From: Fluviicola sp. | GTDB taxonomy: Bacteria > Bacteroidota > Bacteroidia > Flavobacteriales_D > Crocinitomicaceae | Direction of reading: 5' to 3' | NCBI GenBank assembly: GCA_029866325.1 | Contig: JARWZO010000021.1 | Location: forward strand, 89,574 to 153,573 | DNA length: 64,000 nt | In this document: positions 53,180 to 62,727 of the stretch, piece by piece | How positions within the stretch are numbered: position 1 is the stretch's first letter | Layout: each line of letters opens with the position of its first letter | Program-made: the position numbers and the translations under genes | The notes under the pieces: model-generated | Databases searched by the model: none | Seen by the model: the letters and a program-made list of their open reading frames with translations, nothing else | Told to the model about the DNA's origin: nothing

Positions 53180-55312
53180 TTATTTCACCAACTTCATTTC
53201 ATTTACAATATTGGTAGCCCCGTATACTTTATCAATTAACCACAACGTATAACGAACATCCAAGTTGATAGTACGTTGAATATTCGGCTCAAAATAGATA
53301 TCACCCGACATTGCTTCCCAGTTACCATCAAAAGCAGTACCGATCAATTCACCATTGCCATTGATTACCGGAGAACCTGAGTTACCGCCTGTAATATCAT
53401 TGTTTGACAAGAAATTCACCACCAATTTACCGGTTGTTTTATCGGCATACTGACCGAAGTCTTTTTTCATCCACACTTCTTTCATACGTGGATCAACGTT
53501 GAACTCCGGATTGGAAGCATCTTCTTTTTTCATCACACCGTCGATGGTAGTATAGAAATCATACTTCACAGCATCACGTGGTTCGTAAGCCAACACGTTA
53601 CCGTAAGTCAAACGCATGGTTGAGTTTGCGTTCGGGTAAAATTTCTTGTTTGGTTGCATTTTACGAACACCGTCAACAAACAAACGATTGGCACGTTGCA
53701 ATTTTTCTGTTGCTTCTTTTACAGAAGCCTCTGAAGTTGCTTTTAGATAAGCATCATCCAAATCTTTGATCAGGATAAACAGCGGATCTTGTTTCAACAC
53801 TGACTCATCGTAATCAGCCATAAATGCATTAAAGCGTTCTTCTGAAGCAAAGATCGAGTTAGCACGCAAACGGGCCATGAAAGCGGTCACACCTTCCTCA
53901 GAAAGGCTTTTGGTTAATCCTACGCGTTGTGCAGCAGGAATATCGCGCAAGTACATTTTCAAGACTTCTTCCAGCGTTTCCATTTCGATATCCATTGAAC
54001 GCTCTTTGTAGAATGTTTCAGCTTGATCGATAGCATTACCTTTCAATTGTTTCGCGCGATCAGCATCTCCTTTAGCAGAAGCATCCAACGACAACTTCAA
54101 CATATATGCCAAGGAATTGATATCAACCTGACGTACAAATTCGCTTTGGTACACACGCAGGTAAACAATGCTATTGGTTGTTGTAAACGCTTTATCGATA
54201 TCGGATAACACATTGTCGTACTCTGCTTTACCTTGGGCAAATTTCAAGAAATCGGTTTCAACGGCACGTTTTTTATCTGCTACACCGTTTGCTTTCAATT
54301 GTTTGGTTTGACCGATGAAATACTTCCAGTAATTGGCAACTTGTGCGTATTTGGAAGAATAATTCAAACGAACCGCAACATCTTTGTCCATGTACTTTTT
54401 CATGATTTCCAATTTCATGGCACGTACATCTACAATTTTAGGTTGCTCCAACGAAACTGCTTGCTCAACACCATAAGAAGTCAAATAACGATTGGTTCTA
54501 CCCGGAAAGCCCATAATCATTGCATAATCACCTTGTTTTACACCTTTAATGGAAACAGGAAGTGAATGTTTTGGTTTGTAAGGAACATTCTCACTGCTGA
54601 ATTTGGCAGGTTTGTTATCTTTTCCGGAATAAATACGGAACATCGAGAAATCGGCTGTATGACGTGGCCATTCCCAGTTATCGGTATCACCACCAAATTT
54701 ACCGGCAGATTGTGGTGGAGTTCCAACCAAACGGATATCAGTAAAGGTTTCTTTTACAAAGAGGTAAAACTCGTTTCCATCGTAAAAATCGCGAACAAAA
54801 GCCTCGTAATTAGTACCGTTCGTTGCGTCTTTCACCAAAATATCGGTTACTTCTTTGATTTTTGCAGCGCGTTGGGCGGCAGTCATCGAATTGTTCAACT
54901 CTTTCAAAACAGTAGCTGAAACATCTTCCATACGAATCATGAACGTAGCTGTGAGTCCCGGAACCGGAATTTCTTCAGCATTGTTCTTCGCCCAGAAACC
55001 ATTATCCAAGTAGTTTTTTTCGGGAGTTGAAGCACCTGCAATCGCGTCGTAACCACAGTGGTGATTCGTTAAAATCAAACTTTGATTGGAAATGATTTCA
55101 CCGGTACAAAATCCACCAAAAGAAATCACAGCATCTTTTAGTGATGATTTATTGATGGAATAAATTTCTTCTTGCGACAATTTCAAGCCATGCTTTTTCA
55201 TGTCTTCGTAGTTTCTTCCGATCAAAAACGGAAGCCACATACCTTCGTCGGCACGTGCAGAATTTCCAAAGGAAAAACCGAAAGCGACAACTGCAATTAT
55301 TAGTTTTCTCAT
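53180..55312 (-). CDS. S46 dipeptidyl peptidase (DPP7-type)
   Basis: 710 aa, full S46 length, with a signal peptide (MRKLIIAVVAFGFSFGNSARA). Trypsin-fold catalytic residues: His85 (LTNHHCGYDA), Asp221 (HTADFSMFRIY) and Ser645 (GGNSGSPVING); helical insert between. The residue 18 after the Ser is Gly663 (AFDGNWEAMSG); in characterised Porphyromonas enzymes this position is Gly in DPP7 and Arg in DPP11, so a preference for hydrophobic residues rather than Asp/Glu is expected. It cleaves dipeptides from peptide N-termini in the periplasm. No partner in the same operon. Confidence 0.93.
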   Translation of the reverse strand: MRKLIIAVVAFGFSFGNSARADEGMWLPFLIGRNYEDMKKHGLKLSQEEIYSINKSSLKDAVISFGGFCTGEIISNQSLILTNHHCGYDAIAGASTPEKNYLDNGFWAKNNAEEIPVPGLTATFMIRMEDVSATVLKELNNSMTAAQRAAKIKEVTDILVKDATNGTNYEAFVRDFYDGNEFYLFVKETFTDIRLVGTPPQSAGKFGGDTDNWEWPRHTADFSMFRIYSGKDNKPAKFSSENVPYKPKHSLPVSIKGVKQGDYAMIMGFPGRTNRYLTSYGVEQAVSLEQPKIVDVRAMKLEIMKKYMDKDVAVRLNYSSKYAQVANYWKYFIGQTKQLKANGVADKKRAVETDFLKFAQGKAEYDNVLSDIDKAFTTTNSIVYLRVYQSEFVRQVDINSLAYMLKLSLDASAKGDADRAKQLKGNAIDQAETFYKERSMDIEMETLEEVLKMYLRDIPAAQRVGLTKSLSEEGVTAFMARLRANSIFASEERFNAFMADYDESVLKQDPLFILIKDLDDAYLKATSEASVKEATEKLQRANRLFVDGVRKMQPNKKFYPNANSTMRLTYGNVLAYEPRDAVKYDFYTTIDGVMKKEDASNPEFNVDPRMKEVWMKKDFGQYADKTTGKLVVNFLSNNDITGGNSGSPVINGNGELIGTAFDGNWEAMSGDIYFEPNIQRTINLDVRYTLWLIDKVYGATNIVNEMKLVK

Positions 55313-55593
55313 TATTGTTTTTGGTTTATTATTGAGGAGGGCTAAAGATAATAACTTTTCAGAATTGGGTGATTGTCATTGTTTATAATTCTAGGAGGCT
55401 TGATTTTGAATGTTTGATGTTTGATTAGATTTAGGTAAGAACCTTGGCTTCAGGGACACATTCAATTGAAAATGCAAAAATTGAAAATTGAAAAGGAAGC
55501 ACCAATTCCAGATTTCATTAGAAGAAGGAGAAACTAAATCAATCGAAGCGTGGAATCTCATCAAAAATCAAGCATCAAACATTCAATATCAAT
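55313..55593. other. Intergenic stretch without a gene
   Basis: 280 bp upstream of the S46 peptidase. Low-complexity ATTGAAAATTGAAAA and repeated TTTGATGTTTGATT; no coding frame that I believe and no clear promoter box. Confidence 0.4.
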
Positions 55594-58581
55594 CTAATCT
55601 ACAAGGATTTCATCCAAAAACAACCACGTTGAACCGCCTGCTCCCAAGTGCCAAGCAGGACAAACTCCATAGTTTTCAAGGCGAATGCGGATATATTTTG
55701 CTGTTACAGGCGGAAAATCGATTTCGAAACGATTGGAAGAAGCTCCTTCTAAACGATCACTGACTTTCGTGTTTTGAATTACCCCTGCTTTTTTGAAATT
55801 GATTCCATCGGTGGAAACCTCTATTGTGAGTGATTTCGGGTGGAAAATCCACGATTTGGTATCTTGCAAGCTAGAAGCTACTACTTTCGATACTTCTTGT
55901 TGTTCATCGAGGGTAATCAAGGCTTCAACATCTTTGCCTTGGAAACCTTGCCATTCCGTACCGCGGTAATCATCACCACCAAATTGCCCGTCGACAAGGG
56001 TTTGATCGCCCGATCCGGAATATTGATTCGCATAAACTGTTTGTAAGTTGATCGATTTGTTTTTCTGATATTTCGAAAAAATCGTTGTCACCACCGGACC
56101 ATAAACCACTTCTCTTCCTTCGGTTCTGTATATACGCGCTTTCAGTTCGGTTGTCTCATGAAAACGAATGTTCTTTTCGGCTACCGTACTTTTCTCATTC
56201 GGTTCGGTTCCATTGGTGGTGTAAACAATTGTTCCTGTTTCAGACGGAAGTTTGTCGATACTCACTGTGATTGAGTCGGAAAATGTGCTGCTTTTCGCAA
56301 TAAAATAGGGAACCGGAATAAAATCGGTAGCTACTTTTTCCTGAAGATCCAATTTATACATTGATAGCGCTGCCTGCGGATTCTCGCCCATTATAAGCTG
56401 CAATGTACCACCAGCTGTGATCATTTCGTGCGTGATGAATAACTTTCGATACTCCTCACCGTTCCATTTAATGGATTGTATGTACTTGTTTTCGGGTGAA
56501 TTGTTTGTTGCTTCCAAAACAAACGGTGTTTCTCCGGCGGTAACAGAAATCCGATCCATCAAAGGTCTTCCCAACGCATAAGTCGGTGAACCCGGGCTTA
56601 CGGGATAAAAGCCCATTGCGCTCAATACATACCATGCCGACATTTGTCCGCAATCTTCATTTCCCGACAATCCGTCCGGAGCATTGTGGTATTGTTCACG
56701 CAAGATTTGATCAACAGTTCGTTGTGTTTTGAAAGGTGCGCCACAATAATTGTAGAGGTATGACATGTGATGCGAGGGCTCATTTCCGTGCGCATACTGA
56801 CCAATCAAGCCGGTGATATCCGATTGCTCTCGACCTGACATAACTGACGACGACAAGAAAAGTGAATCAAGAAAACGTTCCATACGTCTGCCTCCGCCTT
56901 TCAAATCGACCATTGAAGCTATGTGATGTGGATTTCCTAGCGAATACTGCCAGGCATTTGCTTCCGTAAAATGTTGATTCACCTCATTCGGTCTGAAATT
57001 CGGCAACCACATTCCTCCTTTTCTCGGTTGAAAAAATCCGGATTCAGGGTGATACAGATTCATCCAATTTGCGGAACGAAGTTGGTATTCTTTGGCAACA
57101 ACTTCGTTTCCAAGTGCTTTTGCATACTGAGAAATGCACCAATCATCATAGGTGTATTCGAGAGTTCTGGAAACCGATTCGGCTTCGTCGCTTGCTGAAA
57201 TAAAGCCTTGAATTCCGTATTGTTTCTTTCCGAAATGATCGTAGTTGGAAGTCGCTACCATTGCATCGAGCAATTCTTTTGAATGCAGGATTTTGATTCC
57301 TTTCACCTGAGCGTCGGCAATTACCGAAACTGCGTGATAACCGATCATGCAATTGGTTTCATTATTTGACAAGGTCCAAACAGGTAAGAGTCCCGTATTT
57401 ACATATTGCTGATAATACGACTCTATGAACTGTGACGTTTTCTCGGGTTGCAAGAGCGTGTAAAGCGGATTTGCTGCCCGGTAAGTATCCCAAATAGAGA
57501 AAACAGAATATAAATTCCCTGAAGTTGATTGTTGGATTTGATTGTTGAAATCACGGTAGCGGCCATCAACATCCGTCCAAACGCTCGGGTGAACATACGC
57601 ATGATAAAGCGCTGTATAAAAATTAAACTTCACCTCTTCGTCGCCAGTATAAGCTTGAATATCGGAAAGAGCGGTTCGCCATTTAGTTTGAGCCGAACGC
57701 ATATACGTATCAAAATCCCAATTCGGAACTTCAGCTTTTAGGTTAGCACTCGCTCCTTGAATATCGGTTCCGGAAACCCCAACACGCAGCATTACTTTTT
57801 TGGTTGATGCCGGAAATTCGAGCACCATCACATACGTTCCATTCTTAGAAACAATCCATTTTGCTTTTGAAAAAGAGATATCCGTTTCCAAATCGAAATA
57901 AAAATGCTGATGTGAAGCCCATCCTTCAGAAATTCGCTTACCAACAATATGATTTTTTCCTTCGGCTTTTGCTTCCGTTTCGATTACTTTATCGCGGTAT
58001 CCCAAATCGATCAAGATGTACTTCTTCCCTTTCTCTGTCAAAAAAGTGTACTCGTGTATTCCGCAACGTTCAGTAGCAGTGAGGCGTACATCTACATTTG
58101 GGTTGGAAAGTTTCACAGAATAAAATCCGGCCTTGGCCACCTCATTTTTATGCGAAAATGCTGCTCCGTAACCTTTTTCTTTTTTGAAAGCCGGTTCCAA
58201 CTTCAGTTTTCCAACTTGAGGAACAACTAATAAATCGGCATAATCCGGAACTCCGGTACCACTCAAATGTGTATGGCTAAAACCGTAGATAATCGAATCG
58301 CTGTAATGATAACCTGAGCAACCATCCCAGCCTTCAGGACGAGTATCAGGCCCTAACTGTACCATTCCGAAGGGAGAAACCGGTCCGGGAAAAGTATGTC
58401 CGTGTCCGCCCGTCCCGATAAACGGATTCACGTAAGCCAACGGGTCGATGTAAGGTGCTTTTTTCGCATTTCGTCCGATTAAATCTTCCGCTTTTTGGTC
58501 AGCAATTTTCAACTGCTCCAACTGCGCACTCACTGTAAAGACAGTGCATATCGCAAGTAATGAGATAATGAAATGTTTCAT
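55594..58581 (-). CDS. GH92 alpha-mannosidase with C-terminal binding modules
   Basis: 995 aa. Signal peptide (MKHFIISLLAICTVFTVSAQ). GH92 catalytic region ~45-770: VNPFIGTGGHGHTFPGP, SPFGMVQLGPDTRP, GFSHTHLSGTG, SGNEDCGQMSAWYVLSAMGFYP (Glu and Asp of the Ca2+-dependent site). About 780-855 is a chitobiase/hexosaminidase C-terminal-like beta domain (IVYTTNGTEPNEKS). The last ~130 residues are an F5/8 type C (discoidin) sugar-binding domain. GH92 enzymes release mannose from high-mannose N-glycans. It follows the ROK kinase gene by 1 bp, so both act on the same sugar. Confidence 0.92.
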   Translation of the reverse strand: MKHFIISLLAICTVFTVSAQLEQLKIADQKAEDLIGRNAKKAPYIDPLAYVNPFIGTGGHGHTFPGPVSPFGMVQLGPDTRPEGWDGCSGYHYSDSIIYGFSHTHLSGTGVPDYADLLVVPQVGKLKLEPAFKKEKGYGAAFSHKNEVAKAGFYSVKLSNPNVDVRLTATERCGIHEYTFLTEKGKKYILIDLGYRDKVIETEAKAEGKNHIVGKRISEGWASHQHFYFDLETDISFSKAKWIVSKNGTYVMVLEFPASTKKVMLRVGVSGTDIQGASANLKAEVPNWDFDTYMRSAQTKWRTALSDIQAYTGDEEVKFNFYTALYHAYVHPSVWTDVDGRYRDFNNQIQQSTSGNLYSVFSIWDTYRAANPLYTLLQPEKTSQFIESYYQQYVNTGLLPVWTLSNNETNCMIGYHAVSVIADAQVKGIKILHSKELLDAMVATSNYDHFGKKQYGIQGFISASDEAESVSRTLEYTYDDWCISQYAKALGNEVVAKEYQLRSANWMNLYHPESGFFQPRKGGMWLPNFRPNEVNQHFTEANAWQYSLGNPHHIASMVDLKGGGRRMERFLDSLFLSSSVMSGREQSDITGLIGQYAHGNEPSHHMSYLYNYCGAPFKTQRTVDQILREQYHNAPDGLSGNEDCGQMSAWYVLSAMGFYPVSPGSPTYALGRPLMDRISVTAGETPFVLEATNNSPENKYIQSIKWNGEEYRKLFITHEMITAGGTLQLIMGENPQAALSMYKLDLQEKVATDFIPVPYFIAKSSTFSDSITVSIDKLPSETGTIVYTTNGTEPNEKSTVAEKNIRFHETTELKARIYRTEGREVVYGPVVTTIFSKYQKNKSINLQTVYANQYSGSGDQTLVDGQFGGDDYRGTEWQGFQGKDVEALITLDEQQEVSKVVASSLQDTKSWIFHPKSLTIEVSTDGINFKKAGVIQNTKVSDRLEGASSNRFEIDFPPVTAKYIRIRLENYGVCPAWHLGAGGSTWLFLDEILVD

Positions 58582-58582
58582 A

Positions 58583-59527
58583 TTAGCGTTTATTAATCGA
58601 CTTCCAAAACAAAGAAGCAGCAGTTCCTAAAACAGCGGCATTTTTATCGTGCAAGGTAGAAATTCTGATTTCGATTTCATCCTGAAAAATCTTCAAGGCA
58701 TTTTTTTCAAGGTAATATTTCACTTTGTGTGCGAATTTCTCTCCACTTTGAGCAAGTCCGCCAAATAACACATAGGCTTTCGGATTTGAAAACGCAGCAA
58801 AATCGGCCAATGCAGAACCTAATATCTCGGCTGTATATTCGATAATTTCATTGGCGAACAGATCTCCATTTTCTGCTGCCTGAAACACCTCTTTTGCGGT
58901 TGTGTGTTCATGAATGGTTGAAGTGGCTTTATTAGGTGAATCCAATTCGGTTATACTTCTTACAACTCCTGTACTCGAAGCATACGTTTCCAAGCAACCG
59001 TGTCTTCCGCAACCGCACAAGCGACCATTATTTACAACACGAATGTGACCGTATTCTCCTGCAAACCCTTGATGTCCAACAATTAGAGAGCCATCAATGA
59101 AAATACCGCTTCCAAGCCCGGTTCCTAAAGTGATTGTTACGAAATCGGACAAATCTTTGGCACAACCGAATAAATGTTCGCCTACTGCAGCGGCATTCGC
59201 GTCATTCGCCAAAACTGCAGGGCGGTGAAACTTTTGTTCGAACAATTCGGCAATTGCTACAATTCCTTTCCATTTAAGATTAGGTGCGAATTCGATATTT
59301 CCTGTAAATACGTTTCCGTTTGGAGCGCCAATTCCTATTCCTATGATTGCTTCATTCCATTGAGTTTCGGAAACGCGTTTATAAATTTCATCTACTAATT
59401 GCTCTGGTAAATCAAATTGTTTGGTTGACACCGATTCTTCAAAGAGTACATTTCCCAGTTTGTCAACGATTCCGAAAGCTGTATTAGTGCCACCTATATC
59501 GACACCCAATGCTACATGTTCAATCAT
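58583..59527 (-). CDS. ROK-family sugar kinase
   Basis: 314 aa from ATG 59527. ROK signature: GVDIGGTNTAFG (ATP loop), catalytic Asp109 (VLANDANAAAVGEH), EYGHIRV with His161, and the zinc motif CGCGRHGCLE (Cys171, 173, 178). Phosphorylates a hexose such as glucose, mannose or N-acetylglucosamine; the GH92 mannosidase 1 bp downstream favours mannose, by inference. The open frame extends 33 codons upstream into the HD gene, but that stretch has no ROK similarity. Confidence 0.92.
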   Translation of the reverse strand: MIEHVALGVDIGGTNTAFGIVDKLGNVLFEESVSTKQFDLPEQLVDEIYKRVSETQWNEAIIGIGIGAPNGNVFTGNIEFAPNLKWKGIVAIAELFEQKFHRPAVLANDANAAAVGEHLFGCAKDLSDFVTITLGTGLGSGIFIDGSLIVGHQGFAGEYGHIRVVNNGRLCGCGRHGCLETYASSTGVVRSITELDSPNKATSTIHEHTTAKEVFQAAENGDLFANEIIEYTAEILGSALADFAAFSNPKAYVLFGGLAQSGEKFAHKVKYYLEKNALKIFQDEIEIRISTLHDKNAAVLGTAASLFWKSINKR

Positions 59528-59579
59528 GGTACAAAAGTTGGAATAATTTTTGAAACTCGATTTAGTAAGCGATAGATAT

Positions 59580-60260
59580 TCAATTCTCCCCTGCAAAATT
59601 CCAATCTCGGTAAAAATCCTCCACAAAGTTTTCCATTAATTGATGGCGTCTTTCCCCGATTTCCTTTGCGGCTTGTGTATGCAATCGATCTTTCAACAAG
59701 AGTAATTTCTCATGAAAATGATTCATTGTATGACTTTTATCAGAACTGTAAGCCTCAAAGGTTGTATGTTGAGTTGGAAGTTGGTTAGGAGAAAAGAAAG
59801 GTCTGTTTCGACTTCCGCCAAAGTGAAATGCCCGGGCTATCCCGATTGCTCCCATGGCATCCAATCTATCGGCATCCCGCACGATTTGCATTTCAAGACT
59901 TGTTACTTCATCGGGTACACCAGCACCTTTAAACGAAACACCGTCAACTATTTCGGCAACTTTTGCGGCAAACTCGACATCATGTCCGAGATCGTTTAAA
60001 ATCTGACGAGTCACGTTACCACCGTCATTCAATATTCCGCCATTCAGCTTGTGATCTGAAATATCATGTAAGAGACTCGCGCAAGAGATGAGCATTAAAT
60101 CTCCACCTTCTTTTGATTGCAGAAAGATTGCAAGTTGGTAAACGCGTTCGATATGATACCAATCATGATCTGCTCCATGACCTGAAAAACGTGCCTTGAC
60201 AAGTTCTTTGAGCGTATCCAGTTGGATTAGTTGGGATTCTGAAAGTGATTGTTGCTTCAT
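59580..60260 (-). CDS. HD-domain phosphohydrolase
   Basis: 226 aa, HD superfamily. Metal ligands: His36 (HDWYHIERV), His65-Asp66 (SLLHDISDH) and an Asp in IVRDADRLDAMGAIGI. The GSRNRPFF and FHEKLLLLKDRL regions match the YedJ/uncharacterised HD group. Likely hydrolyses a phosphate ester or nucleotide; substrate unknown. It lies just upstream of the ROK kinase, and may be in one transcript. Confidence 0.88.
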   Translation of the reverse strand: MKQQSLSESQLIQLDTLKELVKARFSGHGADHDWYHIERVYQLAIFLQSKEGGDLMLISCASLLHDISDHKLNGGILNDGGNVTRQILNDLGHDVEFAAKVAEIVDGVSFKGAGVPDEVTSLEMQIVRDADRLDAMGAIGIARAFHFGGSRNRPFFSPNQLPTQHTTFEAYSSDKSHTMNHFHEKLLLLKDRLHTQAAKEIGERRHQLMENFVEDFYRDWNFAGEN

Positions 60261-60590
60261 TCTGGGGATATGAAAATGGAGTAAAACTACTTATTTTCAA
60301 CTTTAAAATAACCGTTTCTTAAACATGCCCGAGGCAGTCAGGCCTTTAGAAACTCCTTTATAACTGAAAACATTAGTATTCGGCGATATCAGGACTTTTT
60401 AAGCTAGTAACTTTTACAAACAAGTAACTGATATACAAATCATGATTACCGACAGCCAATTTCGGACTTTTTGTTATCCGTTTCTTAATCGTTAAAACGT
60501 TTATCACCCTATAAATACTGCATTTCAGCAAAATTGATCCACTTGAATTTGGTTTTAGCAAGTCAACTATTCTTATACTTCAATTACTTA

Positions 60591-60621
60591 TTTGGAGATT
60601 AAAATGAAATAGCTATCTTTG
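60591..60621 (+). promoter_or_regulatory. Promoter of rpsP operon
   Basis: TTTG (60591-60594), 19 bp, TATCTTTG (60614-60621): the exact Bacteroidota consensus. The start of transcription would be near 60628, giving a ~69-nt leader that begins with a hairpin. Confidence 0.85.
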
Positions 60622-60625
60622 CACC

Positions 60626-60646
60626 CCTGTCTGGCATTCAGTCAGG
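60626..60646 (+). promoter_or_regulatory. Hairpin at the 5' end of the rpsP leader
   Basis: CCTGTCTG and CAGTCAGG (one mismatch) around GCATT fold a stem right at the predicted transcript start. Possibly a leader control element of the S16 operon or a stabiliser. Confidence 0.4.
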
Positions 60647-60696
60647 TTATTATTCATTATTAAACGGGGGTTTCGTACCTCCACTAATAAACAATT

Positions 60697-61425
60697 ATGG
60701 CAACACGTATTAGATTGCAACGTCACGGTAAAAAAGGAAAACCATTTTTCCATTTAGTAGTGGCAGATTCTCGCGCAAAACGCGATGGAAAATTCATTGA
60801 AAAATTGGGTGTATACGACCCGAACACTAATCCTGCAACTATCGAAATCAATTTCGATAGCACACTTGGATGGGTTCAAACAGGTGCCGAAATGTCTGAC
60901 ACTGCTCGTGCAATTCTTTCTTACAAAGGTATTTTATTTAAAAACCACTTGTTGAAAGGAATCGCGAAAGGTGCTCTTACTGCTGAGCAAGTTGAAGCAA
61001 AATTTGCTGCTTGGGAAGCTGAAAAGGCAGGTAAAATTCAAGGTAAAGTTGAAGGACTAGGTAAAAACGCAGAAGCTGATAAAGTTGCTCGTATGAAAGC
61101 TGAAACTGAAGCTAACGCTGCTAAAGCGAAAGCCATTGAAGCCAAAAACACTCCTGAGGTAGAAGAGGTTGCTGAAGAAGCGGCTCCAGAAGCTGAAGAT
61201 ACAACTGAAGCACCAGTTGCTGAAGTAAGTGAAACTGAAGTAGTTGCTGAGGAAGCTCCTGCTGTAGTTGAGGAAACTCCGGTTGTTGCTGAAGAAGCAC
61301 CTGCTGTTGTTGAAGAAACTCCGGTTGTTGCTGAAGAGGCTCCTGCTGCTGTTGAAGAAACTCCTGCAACAGAAGAAGCTCCAGTGGCCGAAGAGCCAAA
61401 AGCTGAAGGAGAAGCTGAGGCTTAA
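60697..61425 (+). CDS. rpsP: 30S ribosomal protein S16 with long acidic repeat tail
   Basis: 242 aa. The first ~110 residues are S16 (MATRIRLQRHGKKGKPFFHL, LGVYDPNTNPATIEIN). Known S16 proteins are ~80-90 aa in most bacteria and ~180 in many Bacteroidota; here a Lys/Ala linker (~110-150) is followed by a very acidic tail of Glu, Ala, Val and Pro, including the 14-aa unit VVAEEAPAVVEETP three times (182-223). The tail will be disordered and on the ribosome surface or assembly face. First gene of an operon with rimM and trmN6. Confidence 0.93.
   Translation: MATRIRLQRHGKKGKPFFHLVVADSRAKRDGKFIEKLGVYDPNTNPATIEINFDSTLGWVQTGAEMSDTARAILSYKGILFKNHLLKGIAKGALTAEQVEAKFAAWEAEKAGKIQGKVEGLGKNAEADKVARMKAETEANAAKAKAIEAKNTPEVEEVAEEAAPEAEDTTEAPVAEVSETEVVAEEAPAVVEETPVVAEEAPAVVEETPVVAEEAPAAVEETPATEEAPVAEEPKAEGEAEA
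61240..61365 (+). repeat. Three 42-bp coding repeats in the rpsP tail
   Basis: Three copies of VVAEEAPAVVEETP (the last has one change) are encoded in 126 bp; a recent repeat expansion is likely. Confidence 0.85.
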
Positions 61426-61442
61426 TTTATTATTGTAAAAGT

Positions 61443-61970
61443 ATGCAGCAATCTGATTGCTTCCAACTTGGTTATATTGCGAAACTTCACGGATTTAAAG
61501 GTGAAGTTTCGCTTTTTTTGGATGTTACCAATCCAACTGATTACGCTTCCTTAGATGCCTTTTTCATTGAATTGAATGGTCATTTGACTCCTTTTTTCGT
61601 GCAATCATTTCAATTGAAAAACAAAGGTTTTGCAGCTGTAAAACTGGAAGGCGTCGACACGGAAAATGATGCCAAAGTGCTCTTGAGAAAAAGCTGTTAT
61701 CTCCCACTATCGCTTTTACCTGAATTAGACGATAAACATTTTTATGATCATGAAGTAATCGATTTCACCGTAATAGACACTATTAGCGGAGAAGTTGGTA
61801 AACTGGCTCAGGTGATTGATCTTCCTGTGAATCCTTTGTTACAGGTTTTAAATGGCGAAAAGGAGATACTGATTCCTTTTGTTGATGGACTTATTCAACG
61901 AGTAGATCGTGCCGAGAAAACACTTTACATTGCAGCTCCGGAAGGATTAATTGAGATGTATCTTTCGTAA
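61443..61970 (+). CDS. rimM: 16S rRNA maturation factor RimM
   Basis: 175 aa, the expected length. RimM binds the 30S head and helps processing. N-terminal RimM domain (FQLGYIAKLHGFKGEVSLFL, EGVDTENDAKVLL) and C-terminal PRC-like barrel (FYDHEVIDFTVID, NPLLQVLNGEKEILIPFVDG). Ends in TAA at 61970, directly next to the ATG of the following gene. Operon with rpsP, as in most bacteria, though here a tRNA methyltransferase rather than trmD follows. Confidence 0.95.
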   Translation: MQQSDCFQLGYIAKLHGFKGEVSLFLDVTNPTDYASLDAFFIELNGHLTPFFVQSFQLKNKGFAAVKLEGVDTENDAKVLLRKSCYLPLSLLPELDDKHFYDHEVIDFTVIDTISGEVGKLAQVIDLPVNPLLQVLNGEKEILIPFVDGLIQRVDRAEKTLYIAAPEGLIEMYLS

Positions 61971-62702
61971 ATGAGTTCGTTTCGTTTCAAAGAGTTCGAT
62001 ATTCGACAATCGAATTCAGCCATGAAAGTAGGAACCGATGCCATGATTCTGGGTTCGATCTGCACCTTTCCAAAATCACCAAAAAACATCTTAGATATTG
62101 GAACCGGAACCGGAGTGCTTTCATTAATGCTTGCACAACGATTTGAACCAACTACAATCACTGCTGTAGAAATTGATCAATCCGCCTCTGATGATGCACT
62201 TTTCAATTTTAGCAAATCACCCTTTTCCAGCAAATTGAATCTTGTAAATAAAGATATACGACTCTTAAAACCTGGGGAATTGTTTGACGCGATAATAAGC
62301 AATCCTCCATTTTTCGAAAACAGTTCCAAAAGTGAATCGGATCAACGCAATTTAGCTCGGCATACAGACAATCTAGCCTATCAGGAACTTCTTCAAATAG
62401 TAGCTTCAAACTTAACTTCCGATGGACTTTTCTGGGTCATAGTTCCCTACGAATCGTTTCATTCACTTTGTGACTTCGGGAAGGAAAACGCAATGTATGT
62501 TTCTCACAGTATCATTATCTATGGGAAACCGAACAAACCTATTCGAGTAGTTATTGCTTTTTCAAAAACAGCAGCTCAATCAACAACAAGTGAACTCACA
62601 ATAAGAGATGATTTCGGAAAATACACTGAAGCTTACATTGAACTCACGCGGCAATTTCATGCAGTTGACCTATCTGATCAAAACAAAAAAAAGGAACATT
62701 GA
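61971..62702 (+). CDS. trmN6: tRNA1(Val) A37 N6-methyltransferase (YfiC/TrmN6 family)
   Basis: 243 aa, Rossmann methyltransferase. SAM site LDIGTGTGVLSLML, acidic strand end AVEIDQ, and catalytic NPPFF (ISNPPFFENSSKS). The start MSSFRFKEFDIRQSNSAMKVG matches the YfiC family (phosphate/nucleic acid-binding N-terminus). Methylates the N6 of adenine 37 in tRNA-Val in E. coli. It begins one base after the rimM stop, so it is certainly co-translated. Confidence 0.9.
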   Translation: MSSFRFKEFDIRQSNSAMKVGTDAMILGSICTFPKSPKNILDIGTGTGVLSLMLAQRFEPTTITAVEIDQSASDDALFNFSKSPFSSKLNLVNKDIRLLKPGELFDAIISNPPFFENSSKSESDQRNLARHTDNLAYQELLQIVASNLTSDGLFWVIVPYESFHSLCDFGKENAMYVSHSIIIYGKPNKPIRVVIAFSKTAAQSTTSELTIRDDFGKYTEAYIELTRQFHAVDLSDQNKKKEH

Positions 62703-62727
62703 TTGTATCTCAGCCGAATTCTCACAA

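Noticed and set aside
60373..60561. 62-aa minus-strand frame in the rpsP upstream region
   Set aside because: No family features, lies in the promoter area of rpsP, no terminator or promoter of its own.
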